Shown piece by piece: positions 43,399 through 51,994 of a stretch of DNA of 64,000 bases (within the stretch, counting starts at the first letter, position 1; each line of letters opens with the position of its first letter). The stretch lies in the NCBI RefSeq assembly GCF_002874965.1, contig NZ_CP025624.1:2666001-2730000 (forward strand). Reading direction: 5' to 3'. The notes below the pieces were generated by a model, which ran no database searches, was not told the DNA's origin, and worked only from the letters and a program-made list of their open reading frames with translations. A program made the translations under genes and the position numbers. Source of the DNA: Pseudomonas sp. NC02. Its GTDB lineage: Bacteria; Pseudomonadota; Gammaproteobacteria; Pseudomonadales; Pseudomonadaceae.

Positions 43399-43716
43399 CA
43401 TATCCGTTATTGGGGTAACGACCAGAGCGAAAACAGATCTGCTTTTCTGTGGGAGCGGGCTTGCTCGCGAAAAACCTGAGAGCGCCGCGTTCATCCAGAA
43501 TGCCCGCGTCATCGTTAACGACCTTCGCGAGCAAGCCCGCTCCCACATTTGGACCGTGCCCGCTTTAGCTTTTGATTTTGCTCTTCAACACTCAAGCCTA
43601 AGCGAGGAGCCGAGTGGTGGGGCAAGAGCGTTTTGCTTACTTTTGGCTGGGCCGGCATTCCGGCTTTTCGAAAGTGAGCGGAACCCATATCAGCCATAAC
43701 AAAAATAACGGATATG
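43399..43716. repeat. Long inverted-repeat element, copy B (internally deleted)
   Basis: 318 bases with the same ends as copies A and C (CATATCCGTTATT at left, AATAACGGATATG at right) and the same REPIN-flanking sequence (CCAGAGCGAAAACAG; CCGTGCCCGCTTTAGC), but most of each arm is lost. The right arm keeps CCTAAGCGAGGAGCCGAG. Its central REPIN is of a different class from that in A and C. No gene is seen in 43390-43735. Confidence 0.82.
43449..43546. repeat. REPIN (GTGGGAGCGGGCTTGCTCGC class) at the centre of copy B
   Basis: Inverted REP arms with a longer, unrelated centre; occupies the same site that in copies A and C carries the GTAGGAGCTGGCTTGCC class. Confidence 0.88.
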
Positions 43717-43735
43717 TACACCACCCCAAAAAGCC

Positions 43736-44332
43736 CTACCGCAAGGGCCCCAAAACCTGCCGATACCGCTCCACCCCCTGGCCCGTCTCCCGCACCAGAA
43801 CCACCTCGATCCCCAGCGGTTCCTCCTGCCGATTCCCACTCAACTGCCGCCACCCCTTGTCCCAAACCCGCACCTGCAAATCCCTGACCTGCCCAAGCAC
43901 CGCCACCGCATCCCTGGGCGCCGGCAGCGGATACCGATCCCGCGCCGGTGCAGCTGCCCGGTACAGCGTGTCGCCCTTGAGCCACCACCGCACCCGCTGC
44001 AACCCATCCCCAGGAACCGGCGCACTCCGGATCACCTCCAGCCGAAACCCCTTGCTGTCCGAACTCCTCACCGACACCGCCGCCAACCCGCCAGGCTTCG
44101 GCGCGTCTTCGCCAATCGGCGGCCCCAACTCAACCCCCGCGCGCAAGCTCACATCCAGCTGCATCTGGTTCAGCGCCCGCAACAACACCTCAGTCTGCTC
44201 ACTGCTGGCCTGCAAATGCTGATCAGCCCGGGTCACGCTGTCCAACCCGCGCCAGGCAATCACACTGACCACCGCCATCAACATGATCGCCACCATCACC
44301 TCGATCAGCGTAAAACCCTTCTGGTCACTCAT
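43736..44332 (-). CDS. hxcW: Type II secretion minor pseudopilin J (HxcW)
   Basis: 198 residues. Class III prepilin leader with cleavage after Gly6 and Glu at mature position 5 (GFTLIEVMVAIMLMAVVS), then the GspJ-type body (WRGLDSVTRADQHL, LLRALNQMQLDVSL). It caps the pseudopilus with H, I and K. Last gene of the leftward V-U-W group; it overlaps hxcU by 8 bases. Its template-side composition makes the plus strand C-rich, matching the right side of repeat B. Confidence 0.85.
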   Translation of the reverse strand: MSDQKGFTLIEVMVAIMLMAVVSVIAWRGLDSVTRADQHLQASSEQTEVLLRALNQMQLDVSLRAGVELGPPIGEDAPKPGGLAAVSVRSSDSKGFRLEVIRSAPVPGDGLQRVRWWLKGDTLYRAAAPARDRYPLPAPRDAVAVLGQVRDLQVRVWDKGWRQLSGNRQEEPLGIEVVLVRETGQGVERYRQVLGPLR

Positions 44333-44777
44333 GACTCACCACCCGCAACAACCCCGCCGCATCCCGTTGCAGGCTCAGGCTGTATTGCCCATCCGACAGC
44401 ACCACCCGCATGGGCGGGTTCACCCATTCAGCATCCAGCACCAATGTTTTCCCAGGCTCGATGCGCACCTGCATCGACGCACTGTCCCAGGCCCGCGGAC
44501 GCAGTTGCTGATCGCCGCTGAAGTTCTCCACTCCCAGCCCATCATCGGTCACGCGGCTGAAGCGAAATCCCTTGGCATCGGCTTTCCAGGTAATCGCCCG
44601 GCCATCGGCACGCGCCTCGGCCTGGGCCACCTGCAGCAACTGGCTCAAGCGTTCCGCGTCCTTGCGCAGCAGGTGCAGCGGATCAGGCTTGATGCTCAGG
44701 CTGATGGCCGCACTGGCGATGCCGATGATCACCAGCACCACCATCAACTCGATCAACGTGAAGCCCTGCTGTTTCAT
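44325..44777 (-). CDS. hxcU: Type II secretion minor pseudopilin H (HxcU)
   Basis: 150 residues from ATG 44777, chosen because it yields a short prepilin leader MKQQ-G with GFTLIELMVVLVIIG. The body fits GspH (LLRKDAERLSQLLQVAQAEARADGRAITW in outline). A far longer upstream open frame is not used. It is separated from hxcV by hxcP on the other strand. Confidence 0.84.
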   Translation of the reverse strand: MKQQGFTLIELMVVLVIIGIASAAISLSIKPDPLHLLRKDAERLSQLLQVAQAEARADGRAITWKADAKGFRFSRVTDDGLGVENFSGDQQLRPRAWDSASMQVRIEPGKTLVLDAEWVNPPMRVVLSDGQYSLSLQRDAAGLLRVVSHE

Positions 44778-44862
44778 TTTTTGCTCCCTGATCAATCGCT
44801 GAAATAAAAAGGTGTGAATTGCCCTGTAGCCTGAGGCGACGGACAAACAGGAGGTCCCGCCC

Positions 44863-45294
44863 ATGGCATTCATCCATCGTTTTTCACCCGCCCATGGCGT
44901 CCAGGCCTTGGCGTTGCTGGCGGCGCTGGCAGGGGTTGCGACCTGGACGCCGCCGTTGCTCACGTCGGCCGAGTCCCACACCCCGCAGGCCGCGCCCCAG
45001 GCGTTGGCGGCTCGCAGTGACAACCCCGCCGTGCAATGGTTTTCCAATACCCCGGCGGTGATGCAGATCAGGGTCTCCGGGGTGCTTGCCGGGGCGCGTG
45101 GGGCGGTGGCGATCCTCAGTCTCAACGACGGCCCGCCCCGCAGCTTTTTGTTGGGTGAACGCCTGAGCCCCGGCGTGCGGCTGACGGCCATTGAAGGCGA
45201 TAGCGTGGAGATCGAGCGCGGCGCGGAAAAAATTCGCGTGCCCCTCGACAAGTTGCCCGACGGGCCGGCGTTGCCAAGCCTCATTCGGCAGTAA
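44863..45294 (+). CDS. hxcP: Type II secretion inner-membrane protein C (HxcP)
   Basis: 143 residues: a membrane helix near residues 14-30 (ALALLAALAGVATW) and a periplasmic homology-region domain (VSGVLAGARGAVAILSLNDGPPRSFLLGERL in outline, VRLTAIEGDSVEIERG), the GspC pattern without a PDZ domain. It links the inner-membrane platform to the secretin HxcQ. It is encoded on the strand opposite its neighbours, between hxcU and hxcV, and its end overlaps the end of hxcV by 14 bases; the P. aeruginosa locus has hxcP in the same slot. Confidence 0.82.
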   Translation: MAFIHRFSPAHGVQALALLAALAGVATWTPPLLTSAESHTPQAAPQALAARSDNPAVQWFSNTPAVMQIRVSGVLAGARGAVAILSLNDGPPRSFLLGERLSPGVRLTAIEGDSVEIERGAEKIRVPLDKLPDGPALPSLIRQ

Positions 45295-45679
45295 CCGGGC
45301 GCTTCACCGGCGGGCGCCCCAGCAGTGTCTCCAGGCGTGCCAGGGGGGGCGCTTCACGGGTGGCGTCCAGCACCTGCACGCTGACCTGGAACAGGCGCCC
45401 ATCCGGCCCGTTGCTGATGGTCTGTTCGCAACGCAGTTTCAGCCGGCCCTGGTCGCAGTCGAACGTCTTGCGCCCGGTGCTCACCCGACCTTCCAGGCGC
45501 AGTTCCGCCATCCGCCCCTGGGCTGCCAGCAGCGCCATCGACTTGTCCCGCAGCAGGCCGTTGCTGGTGGTCATCAGCCCGGCCACGCGTACCGCCGCCG
45601 CCATGGCCACGGCGATGATCGCCAGTGCCACCAACACTTCAATCAGGGTGAAACCTTGCTCGTTGCGGGGCCCGCCCAT
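45281..45679 (-). CDS. hxcV: Type II secretion minor pseudopilin I (HxcV)
   Basis: 132 residues with prepilin leader ending EQ-G and GFTLIEVLVALAIIAVAM, then the GspI-type SMALLAAQGRMAELRLEG. First gene of the leftward group, divergent from the major pseudopilin hxcT across 148 bases. Confidence 0.85.
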   Translation of the reverse strand: MGGPRNEQGFTLIEVLVALAIIAVAMAAAVRVAGLMTTSNGLLRDKSMALLAAQGRMAELRLEGRVSTGRKTFDCDQGRLKLRCEQTISNGPDGRLFQVSVQVLDATREAPPLARLETLLGRPPVKRPVTAE

Positions 45680-45827
45680 GGCGTACTCAAAACCGGGAAA
45701 CAGGCCCGCAGACTAGCCCCGGGAGTTGACCGATTGGCGACCAAAGCTCCCGAGGATTTTCAACATGACTGACATGTGTTCTTGCAACACTGCGCCACGA
45801 AATGCACTCAAGCCAAGGAATGTCGAC

Positions 45828-46265
45828 ATGGATATCGCACACTTCACGTCAGCGCGCAGGCAGCGCGGTTTCACCCTGATCGAGATCATGGTGGTCGTGG
45901 TGATCCTGGGGATTCTGGCGGCGCTGGTGGTGCCCAAGGTGCTCGACCGCCCCGACCAGGCGCGGGCCACAGCGGCCCGGCAGGACATTGGTGGGCTGAT
46001 GCAGGCCCTGAAACTCTACCGCCTCGACCACGGCTCGTATCCCAGCATGAACCAGGGCTTGAAGGTGCTGGTGGAACGCCCGGCCGATGCGAAAAACAGC
46101 AACTGGCGCGCCTACCTCGAACGCTTGCCCAACGACCCGTGGGGCAACCCGTATCACTACCTCAACCCAGGGGCCAACGGCGAAGTGGATGTGTTCTCCC
46201 TCGGCGCCGACGGGAAACCTGATGGTGACGGCGTGAACGCCGATATCGGCTCCTGGCAGTTGTAA
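45828..46265 (+). CDS. hxcT: Type II secretion major pseudopilin G (HxcT)
   Basis: 145 residues from ATG 45828 with AAGGAA upstream. Prepilin site QR-GFTLIEIMVVVVILGILAALVVP in outline and the GspG hallmark sequence QDIGGLMQALKLYRLDHGSYP, NDPWGNPYHYLNPG and a C-terminal calcium-site region DGKPDGDGVNADIGSW. It builds the pseudopilus shaft. Confidence 0.93.
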   Translation: MDIAHFTSARRQRGFTLIEIMVVVVILGILAALVVPKVLDRPDQARATAARQDIGGLMQALKLYRLDHGSYPSMNQGLKVLVERPADAKNSNWRAYLERLPNDPWGNPYHYLNPGANGEVDVFSLGADGKPDGDGVNADIGSWQL

Positions 46266-46273
46266 GGCCGGCG

Positions 46274-47221
46274 ATGAACAGCCATTCGCCTACAGCGGCG
46301 AAGCAGCGCGGCATGGCGATTATCAGCGCCTTGCTGATCGCGGCCGTGGTCGCGGTGATTGCCGGCGCCATGCTCACCCGGCAAACCGTGTTCACCCGAA
46401 GCCTGGAAGCTGAACAACTGCGTATCCAGGGCCAATGGTTGTTGAATGGCGGTCTGGAAACCAGTCGCCAGCTCCTGTGGGACGCGCGCCGCCAGGACGT
46501 GTTGACCCGGCTCGATCAACCGTGGGCACGGCCCCTCGGCGGTGCTTTCGAGGGGCGGATTGAGGATGAGCAGGGCAAGTTCAACCTGCGCAATCTGGTG
46601 ACCCAACAACACCCGGACGCCGGGCAATTGCAGAGCTTCGAACGCCTGTGCCAGTTGATCGGCATCGAGCCGGCCGTGAGTCGCCGCATCAGCCGGCGAG
46701 TGATCGACTCATACGACCAGCGCGAGCTCGGCGCCTCACTTACCGGCGGCTTCAACAGCAGCCGGGATACCTCGCCCGGTGCCGCTGCGCCATTGATCCC
46801 GGCCAAGTACCCGATGTTGCGCAGCCTCACCGACCTCAGCGGTATCGAAGGCCTCGACCCGCGCCAACTGCGGCGCATGGCGAGCTATGTCAGCGTGCTG
46901 CCCGGCAATACCTGGGTCAACGGCAATACCGCCAGCGCCGAGGTACTCAGCAGCGTGGTGCCGGGGCTCAGCCTGTCCCAGGCCCAGGCACTGGTGGCCG
47001 AGCGCGACGGCGGGCGCTGGTTTGTCAATCGCGGGGATTTCGTCAACCGGTTGCGCATGCCACAAGTCGCGGTGGACACGGTGCAGGTGGGGATCACCAG
47101 CGAGTGGTTTCGCGTGCACGGCCAGGCGCGCCGCGAGCAGCGTCGGGTCACGCTGGAGGCGTTGCTGTATCGCCCCGAAGACCGTCAGCCCCAGGTGATC
47201 TGGTCGCGGGTGGGCGTATGA
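46274..47221 (+). CDS. hxcX: Type II secretion minor pseudopilin K (HxcX)
   Basis: 315 residues. The prepilin-like start R-GMAIISALLIAAVVAV lacks Glu at mature position 5, as is normal for GspK, which sits at the tip. The body contains the GspK segments EDEQGKFNLRNL and LVAERDGGRWFVNRGDF. It overlaps hxcY by 4 bases. Confidence 0.87.
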   Translation: MNSHSPTAAKQRGMAIISALLIAAVVAVIAGAMLTRQTVFTRSLEAEQLRIQGQWLLNGGLETSRQLLWDARRQDVLTRLDQPWARPLGGAFEGRIEDEQGKFNLRNLVTQQHPDAGQLQSFERLCQLIGIEPAVSRRISRRVIDSYDQRELGASLTGGFNSSRDTSPGAAAPLIPAKYPMLRSLTDLSGIEGLDPRQLRRMASYVSVLPGNTWVNGNTASAEVLSSVVPGLSLSQAQALVAERDGGRWFVNRGDFVNRLRMPQVAVDTVQVGITSEWFRVHGQARREQRRVTLEALLYRPEDRQPQVIWSRVGV

Positions 47222-48330
47222 AGCGTTTGCGCATCGGCTTGCCGCCGCTGGATGAACTCACCACCGAGAGCCAGGTGCAGTTCGCCTGGCTGGACCGCGC
47301 CGGGCAGGTCAGCCAGCAGGGCGAGGGCCGCATGGCGCAATGGGCGAATACCCAGGCGGAGTGTTTTCTGCATCCACGGGACAGCTTGCTGACCAGCCTG
47401 GAGCTGCCGCAATTGCCCTCCGCCAAGGTCGACGATGCAGTGACCTGTGCGGCCCAGGCATTGATCCTCGGCCCGCTGGAGTTGATGCATGTGGCCCACG
47501 GTCCACGTGACAGCAGCGGCCTGGTGCAGGTCGGCTGGTTGCCCAAAAGCAGCCTTGAGCACCTGGGCCGGATAACGACCCAGCTGAAAATCAAAGTGCG
47601 TGGCCTGTACCCGGCGCCCTACGCGTTGCCGGTCAGCGGGCCAGCGAGCGCGACCTTCTGCGACGGGCATTTGCTACTGCGCCATAGCCTGCAGCAGGGC
47701 GCGGTACACCCTCTGGGGCAGCAGGCGCTGGATGATCTGCTCGCCACTGGTGTCGATGTGCTCCATGTGGCCGACGATGCCCGTTGGAGCGGTACCGCGC
47801 CGGGCTGGGGTTTGCACGGTCGGCTCCAGCAGGCGGCAACCGGTGGCTGGGGCAGGGCGGCGGCCTGCACGGCGCTGGCGGTCGCCATCTGGGCCCTGGG
47901 CCTGAACCTCTACGCCGCCCGCCAGGTCGACGAAGGCCAACGCCTCAAGGCGCAGATGAGCCAGCAAGTACGTCAGGCCTTCCCCGAACTGCCGGTGATT
48001 CTCAACCCGCTGCAACAAGCCCGTCAGCAACTGGCCGCACGCCAGAGCGGCGCGGCGGCCGAACCTGGGCAGCGCTTTACCGGCTTGCTGGCGCTGGCGG
48101 GCAGCAGCCTGCCGTCCATGGCGGGCAGCGTCGAGAGCTTGAGCTACGAGCAAGGCCGCCTGCAGCTGAGCCTGCTGCCGGACGCCCGGACCCCGGCGCT
48201 GGCCGCTGACGCGCAGGCGCTGCTGGCCCAGGCCGGGTTCAGCGCCAGTCGCGACGACCAGGGCTGGACAGTCGGCCCGCTTACCGAGCGCGTTGAAGCC
48301 GATGCAGACGATGAGGCCGAAGATGAATAA
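47218..48330 (+). CDS. hxcY: Type II secretion protein L (HxcY)
   Basis: 370 residues from ATG 47218. A cytoplasmic actin-like half (PRDSLLTSLELPQLPSAKVDDAV in outline), one membrane helix near 220-240 (AAACTALAVAIWALGLNLYAA), and a periplasmic ferredoxin-like half. It connects the ATPase HxcR to the inner-membrane platform. Overlaps hxcZ by 8 bases. Confidence 0.84.
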   Translation: MKRLRIGLPPLDELTTESQVQFAWLDRAGQVSQQGEGRMAQWANTQAECFLHPRDSLLTSLELPQLPSAKVDDAVTCAAQALILGPLELMHVAHGPRDSSGLVQVGWLPKSSLEHLGRITTQLKIKVRGLYPAPYALPVSGPASATFCDGHLLLRHSLQQGAVHPLGQQALDDLLATGVDVLHVADDARWSGTAPGWGLHGRLQQAATGGWGRAAACTALAVAIWALGLNLYAARQVDEGQRLKAQMSQQVRQAFPELPVILNPLQQARQQLAARQSGAAAEPGQRFTGLLALAGSSLPSMAGSVESLSYEQGRLQLSLLPDARTPALAADAQALLAQAGFSASRDDQGWTVGPLTERVEADADDEAEDE

Positions 48331-48847
48331 GCGTTGGCAGCTTCTGCGCAGCCAGGCCCAGGTGTTCTGGAACGGCCTGGCCATGCGTGAAAAACGTCTG
48401 TTGGTGGGTGCCGGCCTGGTGCTGGCGGGCCTGCTGACCTGGTTGCTGTTGATCCAGCCACCGCTGAAGAAAATCGACTACTGGCAAGCCGAAACCCCGA
48501 AACTGCGCAGCCAGGCCGAGGCCTTGCAGGTGCTGCTGCAAGGCGTCGCCCCAGCCCCGCGCAGCAGTGACCTGGAAACCGCCTTGCACCAGTCCCTCGA
48601 CAACGCCGGGCTGCAGGGCCGCTATCAATTGCAGCCGCAGGACACCGGCAGCTGGCGCCTGACCTTCGACGACGCCCCGGCGGACGCGGTGATCGACTGG
48701 CTGCTGGCCAACCCCCGGCCGTTCTCCCTGGAAGTCTCTGCGGCCCGCCTGCAACGCGCAGGCGAGGCCACCCCTTCAAACTCGGCCGGCACTTTGTCCG
48801 GGACCGTTCGCATGGATCAGGCGCCTGGCGCTAAGGAAGCTTCATGA
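48323..48847 (+). CDS. hxcZ: Type II secretion protein M (HxcZ)
   Basis: 174 residues: a short cytoplasmic start, one membrane helix near 28-46 (LLVGAGLVLAGLLTWLLLI) and a periplasmic domain with coiled-coil stretch and a ferredoxin-like end (SWRLTFDDAPADAVIDWL). Works with HxcY. Stop overlaps hxcQ start as ATGA. Confidence 0.83.
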   Translation: MNKRWQLLRSQAQVFWNGLAMREKRLLVGAGLVLAGLLTWLLLIQPPLKKIDYWQAETPKLRSQAEALQVLLQGVAPAPRSSDLETALHQSLDNAGLQGRYQLQPQDTGSWRLTFDDAPADAVIDWLLANPRPFSLEVSAARLQRAGEATPSNSAGTLSGTVRMDQAPGAKEAS

Positions 48848-51153
48848 AGTGGTCATTACCCAACGCTGCGCCTTATCGCAAGGTCGCCCCTTTGCTCTTG
48901 TTGGCGCTGGGAGCGTGCAGCAACCCCCAATCCTCCGCGCCGTTGCTGGTGGACAGCGAGCTTGGCCAACCCCTGGCCGACACCCGGCGCAGCGGCGACA
49001 CACCACTGGACCGCCAGCGCGAAACCGTGCCGCCACCCCGGGTGCAACACCCGGTGACCAACAGCGCCCGCAGCCATGGCGCCGCACCGGCCAGGGCGCG
49101 CAACCCGCTGGGTGATCAACCGGTACAACTGAACTTCGTCGACGCCGATATCCAGGCGGTGGTGCGCGCCTTGTCTCGCGCCACCGGCCAGCAATTCCTG
49201 GTGGACCCGCGTGTCAAAGGCAACCTCACGTTGGTCAGCGAAGGCCAGGTACCGGCGCACCAGGCCTACGACATGCTGCTGGCGGCGCTGCGTATGCAGG
49301 GCTTCAGCGTGGTCGACGTAGGCGGCGTGGCCCAGGTGGTGCCGGAGGCGGACGCCAAGCTGCTGGGCGGGCCGATCTACAGCGGCGCCAACCCGGGCGG
49401 GCAGGGCATGCAGACCCGCACCTTCCGCCTGCAATACGAAAACGCGGTGAACCTGATCCCGGTACTGCGCCCCATCGTGTCGCCGAACAACCCGATCAAC
49501 GCCTACCCCGGCAACAACAGTATCGTGATCACCGACTACGCGGAAAACCTGGCGCGGGTGGCACAGATCATCGACGGCATCGACACCCCGAGCGCCATCG
49601 ACACCGACGTGGTGAAGGTGCAGAACGGCATCGCCGTGGACATCGCCGCCATGGTCTCGGAACTCCTCGAAACCCAGGGCGCCGACCAGACCCAGAAGAT
49701 CAACGTGATCGGCGACCCGCGCTCCAACTCCATCATCATCCGCGCCGGCAGCCCGGAGCGCACGGAACTGGCGCGCAACCTGATCTACAAGCTCGACAAC
49801 GCCCAGAGCAACCCGAGCAATATGCACGTGGTGTACCTGCGCAACGCCCAGGCCGGCAAGTTGGCGCAGTCGCTGCGGGGCTTGCTGACCGGCGAGAGCG
49901 ACACCGGTTCCAGTGACAATGCCCGCGGCAAGTTGAGCAGCATGGGCGGCAACACCCAGGGTGGCCAGGGCAGTACCCAGAACAGCAGCGGCACTCCCAC
50001 CGGCAGCGGCACTGTCCAGCCCAGTGGTTACGGGCAGGACACCAGCAGCACCGGAGCCTCTTCCCCTACCGACCAGAACACCGCGTTCAGCGCCGGTGGC
50101 GTGACGATCCAGGCGGACGCCACCACCAACACCTTGCTGATCTCGGCGCCGGACCCGCTGTATCGCAACCTGCGGGAGGTGATCGACATGCTTGACCAGC
50201 GTCGCGCCCAGGTGGTGATCGAGAGTTTGATCGTCGAAGTGGGCGAGGACGATGCCAGCGAGTTCGGGGTGCAGTGGCAGGCGGGCAACCTGGGCGGGAA
50301 GGGTGGCTTTGGTGGGGTGAACCTGGGGGGCAGCGGCTTGAATGGAACCCCCACCAGCAAGACCAGCATTGATGTGTTGCCCAAGGGTTTGAACATCGGG
50401 CTGGTGAATGGCTCGGTGGACATTCCGGGGATTGGCAAGGTGCTGGACCTCAAGGTGCTGGCCCGGGCATTGAAGAGCAAGGGCGGGACCAATGTGTTGT
50501 CGACGCCGAACCTGCTGACCCTGGATAACGAGGCGGCGAGTATTTTTGTGGGGCAGACGATTCCGTTTGTCACCGGCAGTTATGTGACGGGCGGCGGCGG
50601 CACGAGCAATAACCCGTTCCAGACGGTGCAGCGCGAGGAAGTGGGGCTGAAGCTGAACGTGCGGCCGCAGATTTCCGAGGGGGGGACGGTGAAGCTGGAT
50701 ATTTATCAGGAGGTCAGCAGCGTCGACACGCGGGCTTCGGTGGATGCCGGGACGGTGACGAACAAGCGGGCGATTGATACGAGTATTTTGCTGGATGACG
50801 GGCAGATCATGGTACTTGGCGGGCTGTTGCAGGATGGGTATAGCCAGAGCAATGACGCGGTGCCCTGGTTGTCGGATATTCCGGGGTTGGGGGCGCTGTT
50901 CAGGAATGAAAAGCGCAGTGTGACGAAGACTAATTTGATGGTGTTTTTGCGGCCCTACATTATTCGTGACGGTGGGGCGGGGCGCAGTATTACGCTGAAT
51001 CGCTATGAGTTTATGCGCAGGGCCCAGGGTGGGTTGCAGCCGGAGCATAGTTGGGCGATGCCGGATGTGCAGGCGCCGCAGTTGCCTTCGGTGGATAAGG
51101 CGATTCCCGGGGGGCAGGGGGTTAGGGCGGTGATTCGGGCGGTGCCGCGGTGA
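48844..51153 (+). CDS. hxcQ: Type II secretion lipoprotein secretin D (HxcQ)
   Basis: 769 residues. The N-terminus ends in a lipobox LGAC with Cys25 and Ser at +2, so it is a lipoprotein that sorts itself to the outer membrane, as described for P. aeruginosa HxcQ. N-domains follow (NFVDADIQAVVRALSRATGQ; ENAVNLIPVLRPIVSPNNP; AQAGKLAQSLRGLLTG), a Ser/Gly/Thr-rich loop at 345-415, then the secretin barrel with IPFVTGSYVTGG and the VPWLSDIPGLGALFR signature. Codons shift from C-ending to G/T-ending in the last 900 bases before repeat C. Confidence 0.92.
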   Translation: MKWSLPNAAPYRKVAPLLLLALGACSNPQSSAPLLVDSELGQPLADTRRSGDTPLDRQRETVPPPRVQHPVTNSARSHGAAPARARNPLGDQPVQLNFVDADIQAVVRALSRATGQQFLVDPRVKGNLTLVSEGQVPAHQAYDMLLAALRMQGFSVVDVGGVAQVVPEADAKLLGGPIYSGANPGGQGMQTRTFRLQYENAVNLIPVLRPIVSPNNPINAYPGNNSIVITDYAENLARVAQIIDGIDTPSAIDTDVVKVQNGIAVDIAAMVSELLETQGADQTQKINVIGDPRSNSIIIRAGSPERTELARNLIYKLDNAQSNPSNMHVVYLRNAQAGKLAQSLRGLLTGESDTGSSDNARGKLSSMGGNTQGGQGSTQNSSGTPTGSGTVQPSGYGQDTSSTGASSPTDQNTAFSAGGVTIQADATTNTLLISAPDPLYRNLREVIDMLDQRRAQVVIESLIVEVGEDDASEFGVQWQAGNLGGKGGFGGVNLGGSGLNGTPTSKTSIDVLPKGLNIGLVNGSVDIPGIGKVLDLKVLARALKSKGGTNVLSTPNLLTLDNEAASIFVGQTIPFVTGSYVTGGGGTSNNPFQTVQREEVGLKLNVRPQISEGGTVKLDIYQEVSSVDTRASVDAGTVTNKRAIDTSILLDDGQIMVLGGLLQDGYSQSNDAVPWLSDIPGLGALFRNEKRSVTKTNLMVFLRPYIIRDGGAGRSITLNRYEFMRRAQGGLQPEHSWAMPDVQAPQLPSVDKAIPGGQGVRAVIRAVPR

Positions 51154-51173
51154 TTTGGGGTTTGGATGGGGGG

Positions 51174-51968
51174 CATATCCGTTGCTGCGGTAACGGCCAC
51201 CTATGGTTCCGCTCTTACAGCGGGTCACTTTTGGCAAACGCCCCAAAAGTAACCAAAAGGTCTTTGCCCCACCACTCGGTGCCTCGCCTAGGCTCGGCAT
51301 GCCCGCACTCCGGCCCGGTTCCGCGGGCCGCCGCGACGGGCCATCCATGGCCCGGCGCGGCTAAACCGGCATCCTTGCCGGTTTACCCGCTCCACCGTGC
51401 CTGCTTGCGGCCATCGTGGTTGACGGGGCCTGCAGATCAAAATCAAAAGCAAGAGCACGGCGGCCTGAAAGCCGACCTGAGTGTTAAAAGCCAAATCAAA
51501 AACCAGAGGGAAAGCAGAGCTGCTTTTTTGTAGGAGCTGGCTTGCCGGCGATGCAGACACCTCGGTGCATCAGGTACACCCAGTTGATGCCATCGCCGGC
51601 AAGCCAGCTCCTACAGTGGACCGTGCCCGCTTTAGCTTTTGATTTTGCTTTTAACACTCAAGCCGGCCGGTAGGCCGCTGTGCTCTTGCTTTTGATCTTG
51701 ATTTTGATCTTGGGCGCCCCGTTAAACCACGCTGGCCGAACGCAGGCTTTGGAGCGTGGGTAACCCGGCAGGACGCCGGGTTAGCCGTCCTGGGCCAAGG
51801 ATGGCCCATGACGGCGGCCCACGGTCCAAAGCCGGAGTGAGGGCACTCCGAGCCTAAGCGAGGCACCGAGTGGTGGGGCAAGAGCGTTTTGCTTACTTTT
51901 GCGCTGTTCAAAAGTGAGCCGCTGTAAGAGCGGAACCAATACAAGCCGTAACCGAAGGAATGGATATG
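51174..51968. repeat. Long inverted-repeat element, copy C, inside the hxc operon
   Basis: 795 bases, closely similar to copy A along its whole length, including the central GTAGGAGCTGGCTTGCC REPIN; arms of about 340 bases are inverted relative to each other. It separates hxcQ from hxcR by 841 bases, although all other rightward hxc genes overlap or nearly touch. The gap has no convincing gene. Confidence 0.86.
51530..51614. repeat. REPIN at the centre of copy C
   Basis: Same class and nearly the same centre (GATGCAGACACCTCGGTGCA) as the REPIN in copy A. Confidence 0.9.
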
Positions 51969-51994
51969 TACTCAACCAAACGAAGCCCAAAAGC

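Noticed and set aside
45769..45775. CTGACAT in the hxcV-hxcT intergenic region as a PHO box
   Set aside because: Single mismatched half-site with no good partner at 7-4-7 spacing.
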